Assembly (NCBI GenBank): GCA_007922305.1
Contig: ML677385.1
Span: forward strand, 8,890,300-8,954,299
DNA from: Dermatemys mawii
Taxonomy: Eukaryota > Chordata > Testudines > Dermatemydidae
Direction of reading: 5' to 3'
Length of the DNA: 64,000 nt
The notes below the pieces were generated by a model. That model was not told the DNA's origin. It ran no database searches and worked only from the letters and a program-made list of their open reading frames with translations. The translations under genes and the position numbers were made by a program. This document shows, piece after piece, positions 47,085-58,056 of this stretch (positions within the stretch are counted from its first letter, which is position 1; each line of letters opens with the position of its first letter).

Positions 47085-48640
47085 TGTAAGAGCCTTTGGT
47101 GCTTATCAAAGACTTTCTGAAAGTCCAAGTACACTATATCAACTAGATCACCTTTGTCTACATACTTGTTGACTGCCTCAAATAATTCTAATAGATTTGT
47201 GAGGCATGATTTTTATTTATAAAAGCCATGTTGACTCTTCCCCAATATATGTGTTTGATAATTCTGTTCATTTCTATAGCTTCAACCAATTCGCTTGGTA
47301 CTTGTGTTAAGTTCCTTCAGAACTCTTGGGTGAATACCACATGGGCTTGGTGACTTATTATTGTTTAATGTATCAATTTATTCCAAAATCTTCTCTAATG
47401 AAACCTCAGTCTGAGACAGTTACTCAGATTTGTTCCCTAAAAAGAATTGCCAAGGTGGCCATCTCCCTCTCATCTCTACAGTGAAGACTGATATAAAGAA
47501 TTCATTTAGCTTCTAGGCAATAGCCTCTTTGAATAATCCTTTCGCACTTCAGTTGTCCTGTGGTCCAACTGGCTGTTTGGTAGGCTTCATGCTTCTGGCG
47601 TACTCACATTTTTGTTGTTGTTAATTAGTTTGTATGTGTTTTACTAGTTGCTGTTCAAATTCTTTTATGGCATGCCTAATTATAGTTTTATACTTGTCTT
47701 GCCCTAATTTATGCTCCTTTCTATTTTTCTCTGTAGGATTTGGCTTCCAATTTCTAAAGGATGCCTTGTTGCATGCAATTTTAGTCTGGTGGCTTTTTTC
47801 ATCCTCTTACTGCTTTTTTTTTCGGGGGTGAAAAGGAATCAAGATATATTTCGCTTGAGGCTCTATTATGGTGTTTTAAAATAATTTCCGTGCAGCTTGC
47901 AGACATTTCACTCTTTTAATTTCTAATTAACTACCTTTCTCATTTTTGTGTAGTTCTCCTTTTGGAAGTTAAATACTACTCTTGTGTGTTTCTTTGGTAT
48001 TTTCCCCTCTTCAGGGATATGAAATTTAATTACGTTATAGTCACTATTACCAAGCGGTTTGGGTATATTCACCTCTTGGACTAGAGGTACTCTGATTAGA
48101 AGTAGGTCAAGAATTGCTTGTGGGTTTCAGGACTAGCCGCTCCAAGACACCATCGTTAATGGTGTCTAGAAATTTTATCTCTGCATCCCGTCTTAAGGTG
48201 ACATGGTCAATATGGGGAATACTTGAAATCCCCCATTATTATTGAATTGTTTATTTTTGTAGCCTGTTTACTCTCCCTGAGCATTTCACAGTCACTATCA
48301 CCATCACCATCCTGGTGAGGTGGTGCGTAGAATATTCCTACTGCTAAACTCTTATTATTCAGGCATGGACTTTCTATCCATAGAGATTCTATGGTACAGA
48401 TTGAGTCATTTAATTTTTTATTATATCTGATTCTGTGCTTTCCTTCACAGAGAGGGCCAGTTCCCCACCAGTGAAAACTACTCTGTCTTCCCTATATATT
48501 TTATATTTTGTCATTCTCGTGTCCTATTGACTATCATTGTTCCACAAGTTTCTGCCTATTATAGCTCTGTTTGACTCTATGCTTTCTTTTACATATAGTG
48601 CCATTCTCCCATTAACACAACTCTGTCCTTCCTCTACCTA
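47085..48640 (-). mobile_element. CR1/L3-type LINE remnant, endonuclease and start of RT, antisense
   Basis: Minus strand, N to C. LAVGIFYAPPHQDGDGDSDC (about 48350-48290) and NNSIIMGDF (about 48245-48220) are endonuclease blocks. LDLLLIRVPLVQEV and LGNSDYNVIKFHI (about 48110-48015) are its C-terminal motifs with the Ser-Asp pair. The linker follows. GDLVDIVYLDFQKVFDK (about 47150-47100) is the RT motif with the first catalytic Asp. The copy stops just after, so the FADD motif and 3' part are lost. It is the most readable of the three antisense LINEs, yet carries several frameshifts. Confidence 0.8.
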
Positions 48641-48739
48641 AAGAAGCTGTTGTATGTGTGGTTTACGATACATCATATGGCAACCAGGTAGAGCTGAACT
48701 TACAAGAATGAAAAAAAGAGAGAAAGAAATGATTGCAAC

Positions 48740-49975
48740 TTTTTGGGACTATTTCACCATTCAATTTGCAACTGCAAACTTGAGACAAACACTGTGAAAC
48801 AGTATCTTTTATTTTTTTACTGCTAATGATATTACAGATGAAGGTAAAAAAAATGCTACCCTATTTAGCAGTGTAGGAGTCAAGACTTACAGTTTAATGA
48901 AAAACCTGTTAACCCCTGAAAAGCTGGGAGATAAAACTTTTAATGAGCTATTAAATCGTATAAAAATCATTTCAACCCAACACCTGTGAAATAGTAGAGT
49001 GATTTAAGTTTAACATTCTGTCAAGGAAAGCGCAGGAGACACTAGGGGAATTTGTGACAGAACTGAAGAAGCTCTTTCAGGACTGTAATTATAGTATGAC
49101 CTTGACACTAACACTGAGAGACAGATTAGTTTGTGGCATTAATGATAACAAAATGCAAAGGAGATTACTATCTGAACCACAGTTAACATTTGAAACAGCT
49201 CTGAAATTGGCCCAGACTATGGAGTTGCCAAATAAAAAACATACAAGATTTACTAACACAAGCTACATGAGCCAAGGGAGATGGAAATAGCACCTGGGGA
49301 AACATTGGTTGTCTTTTGATTGGCACAAAATGTCAAGGCAACCAATCAGCTAGCAGCTGATCCAATCGGCTTGCACCACCTTCCCCCTATGATTTAAAAG
49401 TGAGATGTCACATTTGTGAGTTGACAGGGCACATTTGATGAGTGTGTCAAAAAAAGCCCAAGAAAGCAGACACACAAAACCACAATAGAAAGCAGCCTCG
49501 TAGCTATGGTACTTGAAGATGATAGTAGTGAAAAAGAAGATGAGGAAGTAGTATATACTATGTACAGTCTAACTGAAAGAACGATTCCTAAAGTAGTTCC
49601 CATTCACATTGGGCTGTCTGTAAATGGAAAAAAAAAGTATGATTTATGGTTGACACAGGATGTAGCATAATCATGATGAGCCAAGAAGTATATGAGATCT
49701 TGTGGAGAAGTAGCAAGCCACTTGTATTGTAGAATGTAGGATAAAATTAAAAGTATACACTGAAGAAACAGTAAAGATACTGGGAACCACCAATGTGAAG
49801 GTTTGCTACCAGAGCCAAGTCAGGCTCCTACTGTTGCCAGTAGTCACAGGCACGACACCTAACTTGCTCTATACAGGTTGGTTGGACATTTCACTGGACT
49901 GGAAAGGAAAAGTGCATCAGAAGATGATTGAGGACTGGAAACTATTTTACATACACAATTTCCACCTGCCAGTAC
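48740..49975 (+). pseudogene. Ty3/Gypsy gag, nucleocapsid finger and protease remnant
   Basis: Structural and protease part of a Gypsy-type LTR retrotransposon. Gag-like segments run from FFTANDITDEGKKNATLF (about 48818) through VKTYSLMKNLLTPEKLGDKT to a 78-codon open stretch (49054-49290) with LRDRLVCGINDNKMQRRLLS, the conserved end of the capsid region. At 49406-49447 a CCHC zinc knuckle is visible (CHICELTGH...C) but two stop codons lie between His and the last Cys. The aspartic protease motif DTG is at 49652-49660, reached only by a frameshift at the poly-A run near 49630. LLLLPVVTGTTPNLL (about 49828) is the protease C-terminal part. Too broken to act. The RT that should follow is not in this orientation but inverted beside it. 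Confidence 0.75.
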
Positions 49976-49977
49976 CC

Positions 49978-50710
49978 TGAGGTTAGGTCTCCTGTGGAGT
50001 AATATCAGGTTCCTGCTTAGGGCATCCAGGAATCCTCAATATGGGGCAGAGGAAATGCATCTCTAGTGATCTTAGCATTCAGTTGTTTGTAATCAATATG
50101 CACTTCCATGGAACCATCTCTCTTCCTTGCCTCCACCATCAGTGAAGCATATGAGCTTTGACTAGGTCTGATTGCTTATGCCTCCATCATCCCCTGCAAG
50201 TGTTTGTATTTGCAGGTATTGTGCCAGAGAGATTCTCCTATTTGGTTGCTTCACAGTAATAATATCAATCAATCAATAGTATCTCATTCTTCACCTTGGA
50301 AGGGAAGCCCACGTTGAAGTCATTTTGAGAGAATACCACTGCATTCCACCTCAGCAATTCTTCCAACATCTTCACTCGAACTGATTCCTGCACAGCTGCC
50401 TGACAGGTCCACTTCTGTCACAGCAGCTCTGGCCTGTGCCACTTCTCTCATTTCTTGTCCTGGAGAATATTTTAAGCTGCTGCTCACATGAGTCATGCTG
50501 TAGACTACTGAAGAGATAGCTAGATGCTGGTTCCTCTTTATTGCAGTTATTGTGTGTCCTATATTTTGAAAATAAATATCAATATTCCTGTGTTCAAGAT
50601 CTGTTATGCCTTTCTCCACCCTCAAATTTTCTGGCCGGTGACCCTTGGCATCAGGTCCTACCAGAACAGTGTCTGGTCTCCACTCTATATCTCAGGGGGC
50701 CTTCACAGGT
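49978..50710 (-). pseudogene. Ty3/Gypsy reverse transcriptase N-terminal region, inverted relative to gag-protease
   Basis: Minus strand. DTVLVGPDAKGHRPENL (about 50665) is the spacer-like segment upstream of RT. FSQNDFNVGFPSKVKNEI (about 50330-50278) is the stretch preceding RT. KHLQGMMEA, a stop, then AIRPSQSSYASLMVEARKRD (about 50205-50120) and HIDYKQLNAKITRDAFPLPH (about 50100-50040) are the fingers/palm start, and YYSTGDLTS comes just before the junction. Most runs in one frame with few stops. It ends head-to-head against the protease at about 49978, so the parent element was broken and one half inverted. The DNA transposon at 50769 starts about 60 bp further right. Confidence 0.72.
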
Positions 50711-50768
50711 ACACTTCTTCCTTCGCAGCTCTTAACAAGATGGGCTGCTTGCTAGTGTACTTTATGAA

Positions 50769-53316
50769 CACTGGTCTACAATTTTTTAGAAGTCGTCTGC
50801 TTCAGAGATAAAATGGGATATTTATTATGTATTTTGATGTGCTGAATTCAAATATGACAATTAAAACAACTGATTGGCTACTGTTTCTAAGATATTTAAG
50901 TTTTTACATTTTATGTCTATGTACATTGTGTAGATAGTAGAGTTTTAATCATAAATTGTAAACCTAGGTCTTTTCATGTGTTTATGGTTGCTTTACGTGA
51001 TAATATTTCACCTGTCCTGTTTATGTAACATTTTAAAAATCAGCAGAAGGGTTATATAAATAAAATGTATTATGAAACAAAAGGCAAAAAAACTATTACG
51101 TACATAGTTTAGTCCTATTCAATGTCTACTCGGCGCTTCTTGGCTTGTCTCTTGTATTCCTTAAATGAAGCATCTCTTGTCACTGTCCAGCAGTAGTCTG
51201 CAAGCATTGATGGGCTCCATTTGCCCCGATAGCATTTCTCCATTGTTGCAATGTCCTGGTGAAATCACTCGCTGTGCTCGTCGCTCACTGCTCCACAGTT
51301 TGGTGGAAAAAAATCTAGATGAGAGTGCAAAAAATGTATCTTTAGTGACATGTTGCAACCAAGGCTTTTGTATGCCTTGAGGAGGTTTTCCACCAACAAC
51401 CTGTAGTTGTCTGCCTTGTTGTTTCCGAGAAAATCTATTGCCACTGACTGGAAGGCTATCCATGCCGTCTTTTCCTTGTCACGCAGTGCATGGTCAAATG
51501 CATCATCTCGAAGAAGTTCACGAATCTGAGGACCAACAAAGACATCTTCCTTTATCTTAGCTTCACTTAACCTTGGAAATTTTCCATGAAGGTACTTGAA
51601 AGTTGCTTGTGTTTTGTCAATGGCCTTGACAAAGTTCTTCATCAGACCCAGCTTGATGTGTAAGGGTGGTAACAAAATCTTCCTTGATTCAACAAGTGGT
51701 GGATGCTGAACACTTTTCCTCCCAGGCTCCAATGACTGTCGGAGTGGCCAGTCTTTCTTGATGGAGTGGGAATCTCTTGCACGACTATCCCATTCATAGA
51801 GAAAACAGCAGTACTAATTGTGTATCCAGTCTGCAGACCAAGCAAGAGAGCAACAACCTTCAAATCGCCACAAAGCTGCCACTGATGTTGGTCATAGTTT
51901 ATGCACCTCAAAAGTTGTTTCATGTTGTCATAGGTTTCCTTCATATGGACTGCATGACCAACTGGAATTGATGGCAACATATTGCCATTATGCAGCAAAA
52001 CAGCTTTAAGACTCATCTTCAATGAATCAATGAAGAGTCTCCACTCATCTGGATCGTGAACGATGTTGAGGGCTGCCATCACACCATCGCTGTTGTTGCA
52101 GGCTACAAGATCACCTTCCATGAAGAAGAATGGGACAAGATCCTTTTGACAGTCATGGAACATGGAAACCCTAACATCACCTGCCGGAGATTCCACTGCT
52201 GTAGTCTGGAGCCCAACAGCTCTGCCTTACTCTTGGGTAGTTCCAAATCCCTGACAAGGTCATTCAGTTCAGCTTGTGTTATGAGGTGTGGTTCAGAGGA
52301 GGAGGATGGGAGAAAATGTGGGTCTTGTGACATTGATGGTTCAGGACCAGAAATTTCATCCTCTTCCTCTTCCTCATCTGACTCAAGTGAGAATGATTCT
52401 GGTGCATCAGGAACCGGCAGTCCTTCTGCGTGGGGTATTGGGCGTATAGCTGATGGAATGTTTGGATAACGCACAGTCCACTTTTTCTTCTTTGACACAC
52501 CTTTCCCAACTGGAGGCACCATGCAGAAGTAAAAATTGCTGGTATGATCTGTTGGCCCTCTCCAAATCATTGGCACTGCAAAAGGCATAGATTTCCTTTT
52601 CCTGTTCAACCACTGGCGAAGATTTGTTGCACAAGTGTTGCAGCATATGTGTGGGGCCCACCTCTTGTCCTGATCTCCAATTTTGCAGCCAAAATAAAGG
52701 TGATAGGCTTTCTTAACCATAGTGGTTATACTGCACTTTTGTGATGCAAAAGTCACTTCACCACAAACATAGCAGAAGTTATCTGCACTGTTTACACAAG
52801 TACGAGGCATCTCTGCTCACTTTGGCTCAACAGAAATGTGTCCCTTTGCAAAATCAAACACTGACAAATAAGAGAGCACGACACTGTATGATTTCTAGAG
52901 CTGATATAGGGCAATTTGTTCAGCAGAGTAATGTAAGCTTCGTTATGATTGCATCATCCATGACTTCTAGGAATAACATGATGCAATTCATATCATGTAT
53001 GATGCAATACCAGCTTCAGATTGCATCATTCATTGTTTTGCCTAAAAAGTACTGTCCAATCCCAGTCAAAGATTTATTCATAGATCCAGTCAAAGATGTA
53101 TTTTAGTCATTTCTGGTTTAAATTGAGATCCCTTCCCTTTATAACTCACTTATCCTCCGCCATTCCCATGTCAAGGGTCGTATATACTGACCCAGTAGCA
53201 TATCTTGAAAACTAGAGCCAATCAACAATTTTAAGCATCATTTTCGTTCTCAGTGACCCAGAATTAGTAAAGGTTGACTACATTTATTTCAGAAGCATTT
53301 TGGCTGTAGAGCAGTG
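50769..53316 (-). mobile_element. complete DNA transposon, CACTG ends, CACTA/CMC-like
   Basis: A 2548-bp element. The left end is cactggtctaca; the right end read inverted is cactgctctaca. The inverted similarity continues inward for roughly 130 bp with gaps, for example tgcttcagagataaaatg against tgcttctgaaataaatg, and aactgattggctactgtttc against gttgattggctctagttttc. gaa lies immediately outside both ends, a candidate 3-bp target duplication (ttc in element orientation). It holds one transposase-like gene on the minus strand. CACTA/CMC elements have cact(a/g) ends and make 3-bp duplications, so this is the best-fitting superfamily, by inference. A near-identical right end starts another copy at 63910, so the boundary is confirmed independently. 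Confidence 0.8.
51115..52810 (-). pseudogene. transposase-like gene of the CACTG element, lightly broken
   Basis: About 565 codons from the ATG at 52810 to a TAG at 51115-51117. An N-terminal Cys-rich zinc-binding region spans residues 5-59 (FCYVCGEV; HICCNTC), with FYFC further on, then an acidic Ser/Glu linker (EEEEEDE, about residue 147) and a helical stretch LNDLVRDLELPKSKAELLGS. A frameshift near 52188 leads into EWRLFIDSLKMSLKAVLLHN (first candidate catalytic Asp) and QLCGDLKVVALLLGLQTGYT (second Asp). A second frameshift near 51800 is followed by YCCFLYEWDSR, where I would expect Cys-x2-Cys. NMSLKIHFLHSHLDFFP and SDEHSE (third acidic site) precede a TGA stop at 51265-51267, probably CGA to TGA. 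The tail continues FHQDIATMEKCYRGKWSPSM and LADYCWTVTRDA. The D...D...E order with a CxxC insert after the second Asp fits CMC-type DDE transposases; that is inference. I recall related proteins annotated as uncharacterised in invertebrates and vertebrates. Confidence 0.8.
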
Positions 53317-56149
53317 GAATGGCCTCTCTTGGCCAGAGAGCACTTGCTTATAGTCTGCATACCTGGCTAATGACTTCCCTTTCAGACAGTCCAGGAATTC
53401 TTTCCCCTTCTCACTAGCTCTACACCTTTCACCTGCCTCTCAGTGTCAAGCTTTCACAGTTTAAAGAAGAGGGAGCCTAGACTTGCCTCAACCCCAGAGA
53501 GGGTTGTATAGACATTATACACTGCAAGCCTACAAAAATTAGATTGGACAAGGTCTGCACCAAGAAACTCCATATATGCAAATAACAGGTGAAAAAGCTT
53601 AAGAGGAAACATGTAAAGTTTTAATTTGGTTTATATTGTTTGTCAGCAATTACTGGAAAAATAGAAACAATATCATTGTACTGAGGTGTAGGTTAATACC
53701 TTCTAGTTAACAGCTTATCATTCTGTATGAAATGAAACTGAGGACCAACGAGAAGAAGAAACAGCTGAAGAAAAGATTAGGACACTCACCCAAAAAGGAA
53801 GTGTGAGAGGAAAATGAGGCAAGGTGTTGAATGAGATGGGAGTACCCACAAGCCAGTAAAATGTAGACTTTCAGTAAGATGTAATCATAAAGAGGCTTTC
53901 AGATATGGGTATCTAAAGTCAGGTTTCCAGATCCACATTTAGATACTATTTGGTCCTGGCTGGCTGGGTTTAAATGATTTAAGTGGTGGACCTTTCATTA
54001 TTTCCTTTGTTCATAGTCTTCATGCACTTCTCCACACTTTTCCCATTAGTCATTCTTTGTTATGTTGTGTATATTTTGTTCTTTTAGTTTTTCCCTCCAA
54101 GTCAATTTTCCTAGCTTGCATCCTTCCGTCCCCCATGGAACTTTATATTGCTCTCTACCAAGCTTGTCACCATGCCAGCTGCCATTTTCCTATATTTCTG
54201 TCATCCTTACTGGTGTTTTCATGACCTCACCATTAAATACTTTCTGCAAATGTTATTAATATGCTGCTTAGCATTCTTTTCCAGATCATTAATAAGAAGG
54301 TACTGCACTCTTATTAACACATTAGACCATAAAGTCTCTCTTAGAGCAATTAGTATCTATCAAGTCAATGACTCATCTCCTCTGTGAATCTTGTCATAGT
54401 AAACCTGAGTGAGACAGAAATAGTACTTTCAGATTGGCAAATAAAGATCTAATAACTCCATAATAACATAGTTAGATAATAGTCTAATAACTGACATAGC
54501 ATTATAGACCACTCAGTAAATAACATGCATTGCAAGGTTTATAATTAACTCGCTACATGATAGACCATAATGTTGCCTAAACATCCATTATGTACTATCC
54601 ATTATTAGGTACTGTAATAAACATTTTAGAAACTGCATTTATAGATTCACTTAACTTTTTTTTAAAAAAGAGCAAATATAGTGAAAAACAAAATAAATAA
54701 AGCTATAAGGTTCAGACTAACAATATTTTCTTCGCTTACTCCCTGACGGATGGATATAGTAAATGTGAAGAGGGCATGGTTTCATTATCTGTGTTCTAAT
54801 AATGACAGCAGGCAGCAAGAGAGTGTGGGGTAGCTAAGGATTACAGGAAGCATTAGTCAGGCATTTTTAGTTTGAACTGAATTTCTTTACATTTTATGAA
54901 TGTTTCTCTTAATTTATTCTCAGCTCTTAATGAACTTATCTGTGGCATTGGCTCTCGTGACGCTGATACAAGTCATGCCAAGGCTCAGCTTTAATTTCTT
55001 CACACTTCAGTGATATTTAACATGCTGTGTATTGAGTATTATTTGGGAGTTGTAAAAGACAAGCCACAATCCTGTGTTTTGTCACAATCTTACTGTACAG
55101 AAGTTCCACACTGAATATAAAGGAGGATGACTGTTATGTTAACAAATATTGAGTAGTGTTAAACCTATTTTTTCTACTTGAGGGTTATTTTGAATGCTTT
55201 AAACTTACTGACTACCTTACTTGATAGAAAGCTATAGTTACAGTGAAAGAAATAGGTGTGGTTCATCCCATAGCCGAGCTGAACAGAGAGAGACCCAGAG
55301 AGAAACTGAAACTCAAAATACTTTGTCTCCTGAGGAATTTCTCATTGGTCAGTTGTCCACCTCTCAGGTTACCTTTAGCTTAACCCCTTAGAGGTAAACA
55401 GTAATTCTAGGCTACTTTATACTTATGACAATGATGTTTTAGACACTTCAGTAGGATTCTGAATGGGTGCAAGAGTTTGTGTCAGAGGATGTTTTGGAGC
55501 ATCAGGGCCTCAGCTGATACTACTTTGTTCAACATTACCTATAGATTACCTCAAACTATTTTGCATTGCAAAGTTAGTTTGTAAATGTGTTCATTATCGT
55601 GTGATAACTATGATTTACACTAAATTCTTCCATTATTAAAGTAAATCACAAAACTATATAGCCAGAATTGATGACAAAATACTGAAAACCAAAAAGAAAC
55701 AAACTGAGAAATCAAAAGTATAAAACATTTTTTTTAAAAGTAAGCCACTGCTACTAAAGAGTTAGAAGAACTTTATTCACCATTGTTATACTAGTATGAA
55801 TGTAATATGTAAACATCTGTGTTAAGAGTATTAAGGTTGCAAAGTTATGCACTCAGAAATTAGGGAAATGGTAAAATTTAGATTGTCTGTGCAATCTTAA
55901 TTCAGCCACCTTCTGATATGCATTATAATAAAGAATTTCATTACATGATCATGGAATTTCCACAGAATTCCAGCTTCCTTTAGCACACAGGATGGATCAT
56001 GCTCATTTAGAGAGTAGCCATTCTATATTTTGTTTTATTCTTAGTGTTCAATGTGTGACCCCATGCTTTCTTTACTGCATAGTATTCAAACTCTACTCAG
56101 AAAAATACATGAAGAAGTCGATAACTCTATTTTCACTGGTGCTCGTAAC
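53317..56149. other. non-coding, few old repeats
   Basis: 53890-53950 (gggtatctaaagtcaggttt, cagatccacatttagatact) is half of a palindromic repeat. 54860-55020 is free of repeats and could be conserved non-coding DNA, on composition only. No coding sequence recognised; frames at 54062-54387 are random. Confidence 0.5.
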
Positions 56150-56275
56150 TACAGTATCTGACTGCTTCACAAACATTAATTGATTTATTTTCACATCAGC
56201 CTGTTAGATAAGGGGTGATAGCATCACCATTTTCCAGGTGTAGAGCTAAAGCACAGGGAGATTAAGGTGAAAGTT
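56150..56275 (-). repeat. MIR fragment, antisense
   Basis: gcttcacaaacattaattga, gatagcatcaccattttcca and gagctaaagcacagggagat follow the order of MIR landmarks, with more decay than the copy at 22655. Confidence 0.6.
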
Positions 56276-56282
56276 ACTCACT

Positions 56283-56420
56283 AATTTTGGGTGCCCAATG
56301 TGAGATGCCTAGGCCCTGATTTTTTCACTTCAGAACTTAGCATTCTGTAACACTATATATGTTCATAGCACAGCTCCTATTTGACTTCAGAATGCTCAGC
56401 ACTTCTACAATCAGGACCCA
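56283..56420. repeat. palindromic amniote-type repeat
   Basis: Left part tttgggtgcccaatgtgaga and gcctaggccctgattttttc; right part gaatgctcagcacttctaca and atcaggaccc. Imperfect palindrome next to the MIR, an adjacency I remember for this repeat class. Confidence 0.5.
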
Positions 56421-56542
56421 GGGTCTCAAGTAAGGCATTCAGAAAAGGAGGAACACACAGTTAGTGAACATCTGCATCTGTGAAGTTTGCTTTAAGTGAC
56501 TGAACTCTGGCACAAGCAGGAATAGAATCTAGTTCTCTAGGG

Positions 56543-56833
56543 CAGCAGTTCTCAAACTGGGGGTCGCGAGCCCTCAGGGGATCACCGTGCACTCCCAGGG
56601 AGTTTGTGAGGTCCTGCCGCCACTGAAAAGCTGCTGAATTAATTACTTCCACATTTGGCAGCTTTTCAGCGGACATGCCGAGCGCTCTCGGGAGCACTCG
56701 GCATGTCCGCCAAAAAGCCGCCGAATGCGGAAGTAATCAATTTTGGCGGCTTTTCAGTGGACATACAAGGGTCTGCCGCACTGCTGAAAAATGTAAAAAA
56801 GGATCGCGGTTCTCAAAAATTTGAGAACCGCTC
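56543..56833. mobile_element. hAT-type MITE with exact 8-bp target duplication
   Basis: ctctaggg occurs exactly at 56535-56542 and 56834-56841. Ends: cagcagttctcaaactgggg and, inverted, gagcggttctcaaa. Inside, cggacatgccgagcgctc pairs with gagcactcggcatgtccg (about 56670-56712), and the right end is itself a palindrome, gcggttctcaaa / tttgagaaccgc (about 56804-56829). CpG-rich for this window. Frames of 76-90 codons are spurious. Confidence 0.93.
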
Positions 56834-56859
56834 CTCTAGGGCAACATTCAACTGCTTTA

Positions 56860-57830
56860 AACAAGAGACTGTCATTCCCCTTCCTGTGCTCTCTGTTGCA
56901 ACAAATGAAGCATGCAGCTTATGTTAGAGGGCTTATTCCTTCACCCTCTCACTTCCCTGGTCTTTCTCGCATGAACATAGAACAACAGTACCTGAAATCT
57001 GAAGATACAAACAATTTGATGTTCATTAGGGTCAACTTCCAGCAAGCTTAAATCCAAGTACTTATTTCCTTATTTTTGAATCCCAACTTATTTCCTGTTT
57101 CCTCTAATTTATATAGTAATATTCTCAGCTATATCTTACCAATCATTTTACTGAAAGTTACCTAACCAATCTTAACATATTATAACATGATTAGCTAATC
57201 AATTATATCATTCCACCTTAATTAGTTTATGCCCACCAAAATTAATTATACAGCAGACAGAAACAATCAAAGAACCAGACAGTTCTGGTATATAAATAAA
57301 ACAATAGTTCCCACTGCTATAATGACAAAACAATACAGAAGTGAGGATTTCACAACTACATCTATAAAGACATAAGGGTTTCCCACCTCTGTCTATTGAT
57401 AAGTGATTTCTTACCAAACAGAAAACTATCAAACTAAATTTTCTTTTACCTCTTCTAAGCTCTTCCCTTTATCTGGAGGTGATACACATTATCAAGACAG
57501 GATTGTATTCCTAATAGCTTAATAGCATCTTATTTCAATATGACTAGTTTGGGATGTGAGGATGTGACCATTTACTTCCCAGCTTATGGCTGCCTCTGCT
57601 ACTTAGCCAAAGGCCTTAGTTTAAAAACAGGGCCTCAGACTGTCACAGTGAGAGAAGGCCCATACACAGGTCAATTGTGATTTTGATTCTTTCTTTTATA
57701 CCTCTATAACTAGCTAAATGATAAACATATACCTAAATTCTTAAAGTCTAGGCCTGAATATCTATATCCTAAAAGCCTATAGACAAATCTCCTTCACAGC
57801 CCTAATTCATCCCAGAGCAGGTCCAACTTG
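56860..57830 (-). repeat. probable LTR-retroelement-derived sequence
   Basis: A long AT-rich stretch with gaacatagaacaacagtacc, gatacaaacaatttgatgtt, aattaattatacagcagaca, gatgtgaggatgtgaccatt and ggcctcagactgtcacagtg, which I associate with turtle LTR-type repeats. No ends or duplication could be fixed and no coding sequence is visible, so this rests on memory. Confidence 0.4.
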
Positions 57831-57868
57831 TGCAAAAAATGAGGCAGGGTCTGGTGGAAAAAGTAGTA

Positions 57869-58056
57869 CAGTGGGACCCCGGACTACCGCGCCCTGCTAT
57901 AGTGCGAATCCGCTTATAGCGCGGTGCGCGGCTTGCTCCTGACGTTGGCGGCGGCCGCTGCTTTGATGCAGTGGAACCCTGCAATACTACGACCCGCCAT
58001 TATCGTGATTGGGTTTTTTTGGATCCCAGTTGTCGCAGAATTGCGGGGTCCCACTG
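57869..58056. mobile_element. Tigger/pogo-type MITE with TA target duplication
   Basis: Perfect 13-bp inverted ends: cagtgggaccccg at the left and its complement cggggtcccactg at the right, with ta on each side (57867-57868, 58057-58058). 188 bp. Internal tandem similarity gctatagtgcgaatccgc / gcttatagcgcgg, CpG-rich. No transposase. A different family from the MITE at 24043, whose ends are cagtagact. Confidence 0.92.

Noticed and set aside
52056..52469. 137-codon plus-strand frame with an acidic/Ser-rich stretch
   Set aside because: Shadow of the transposase-like gene on the minus strand, which has the conserved motifs.
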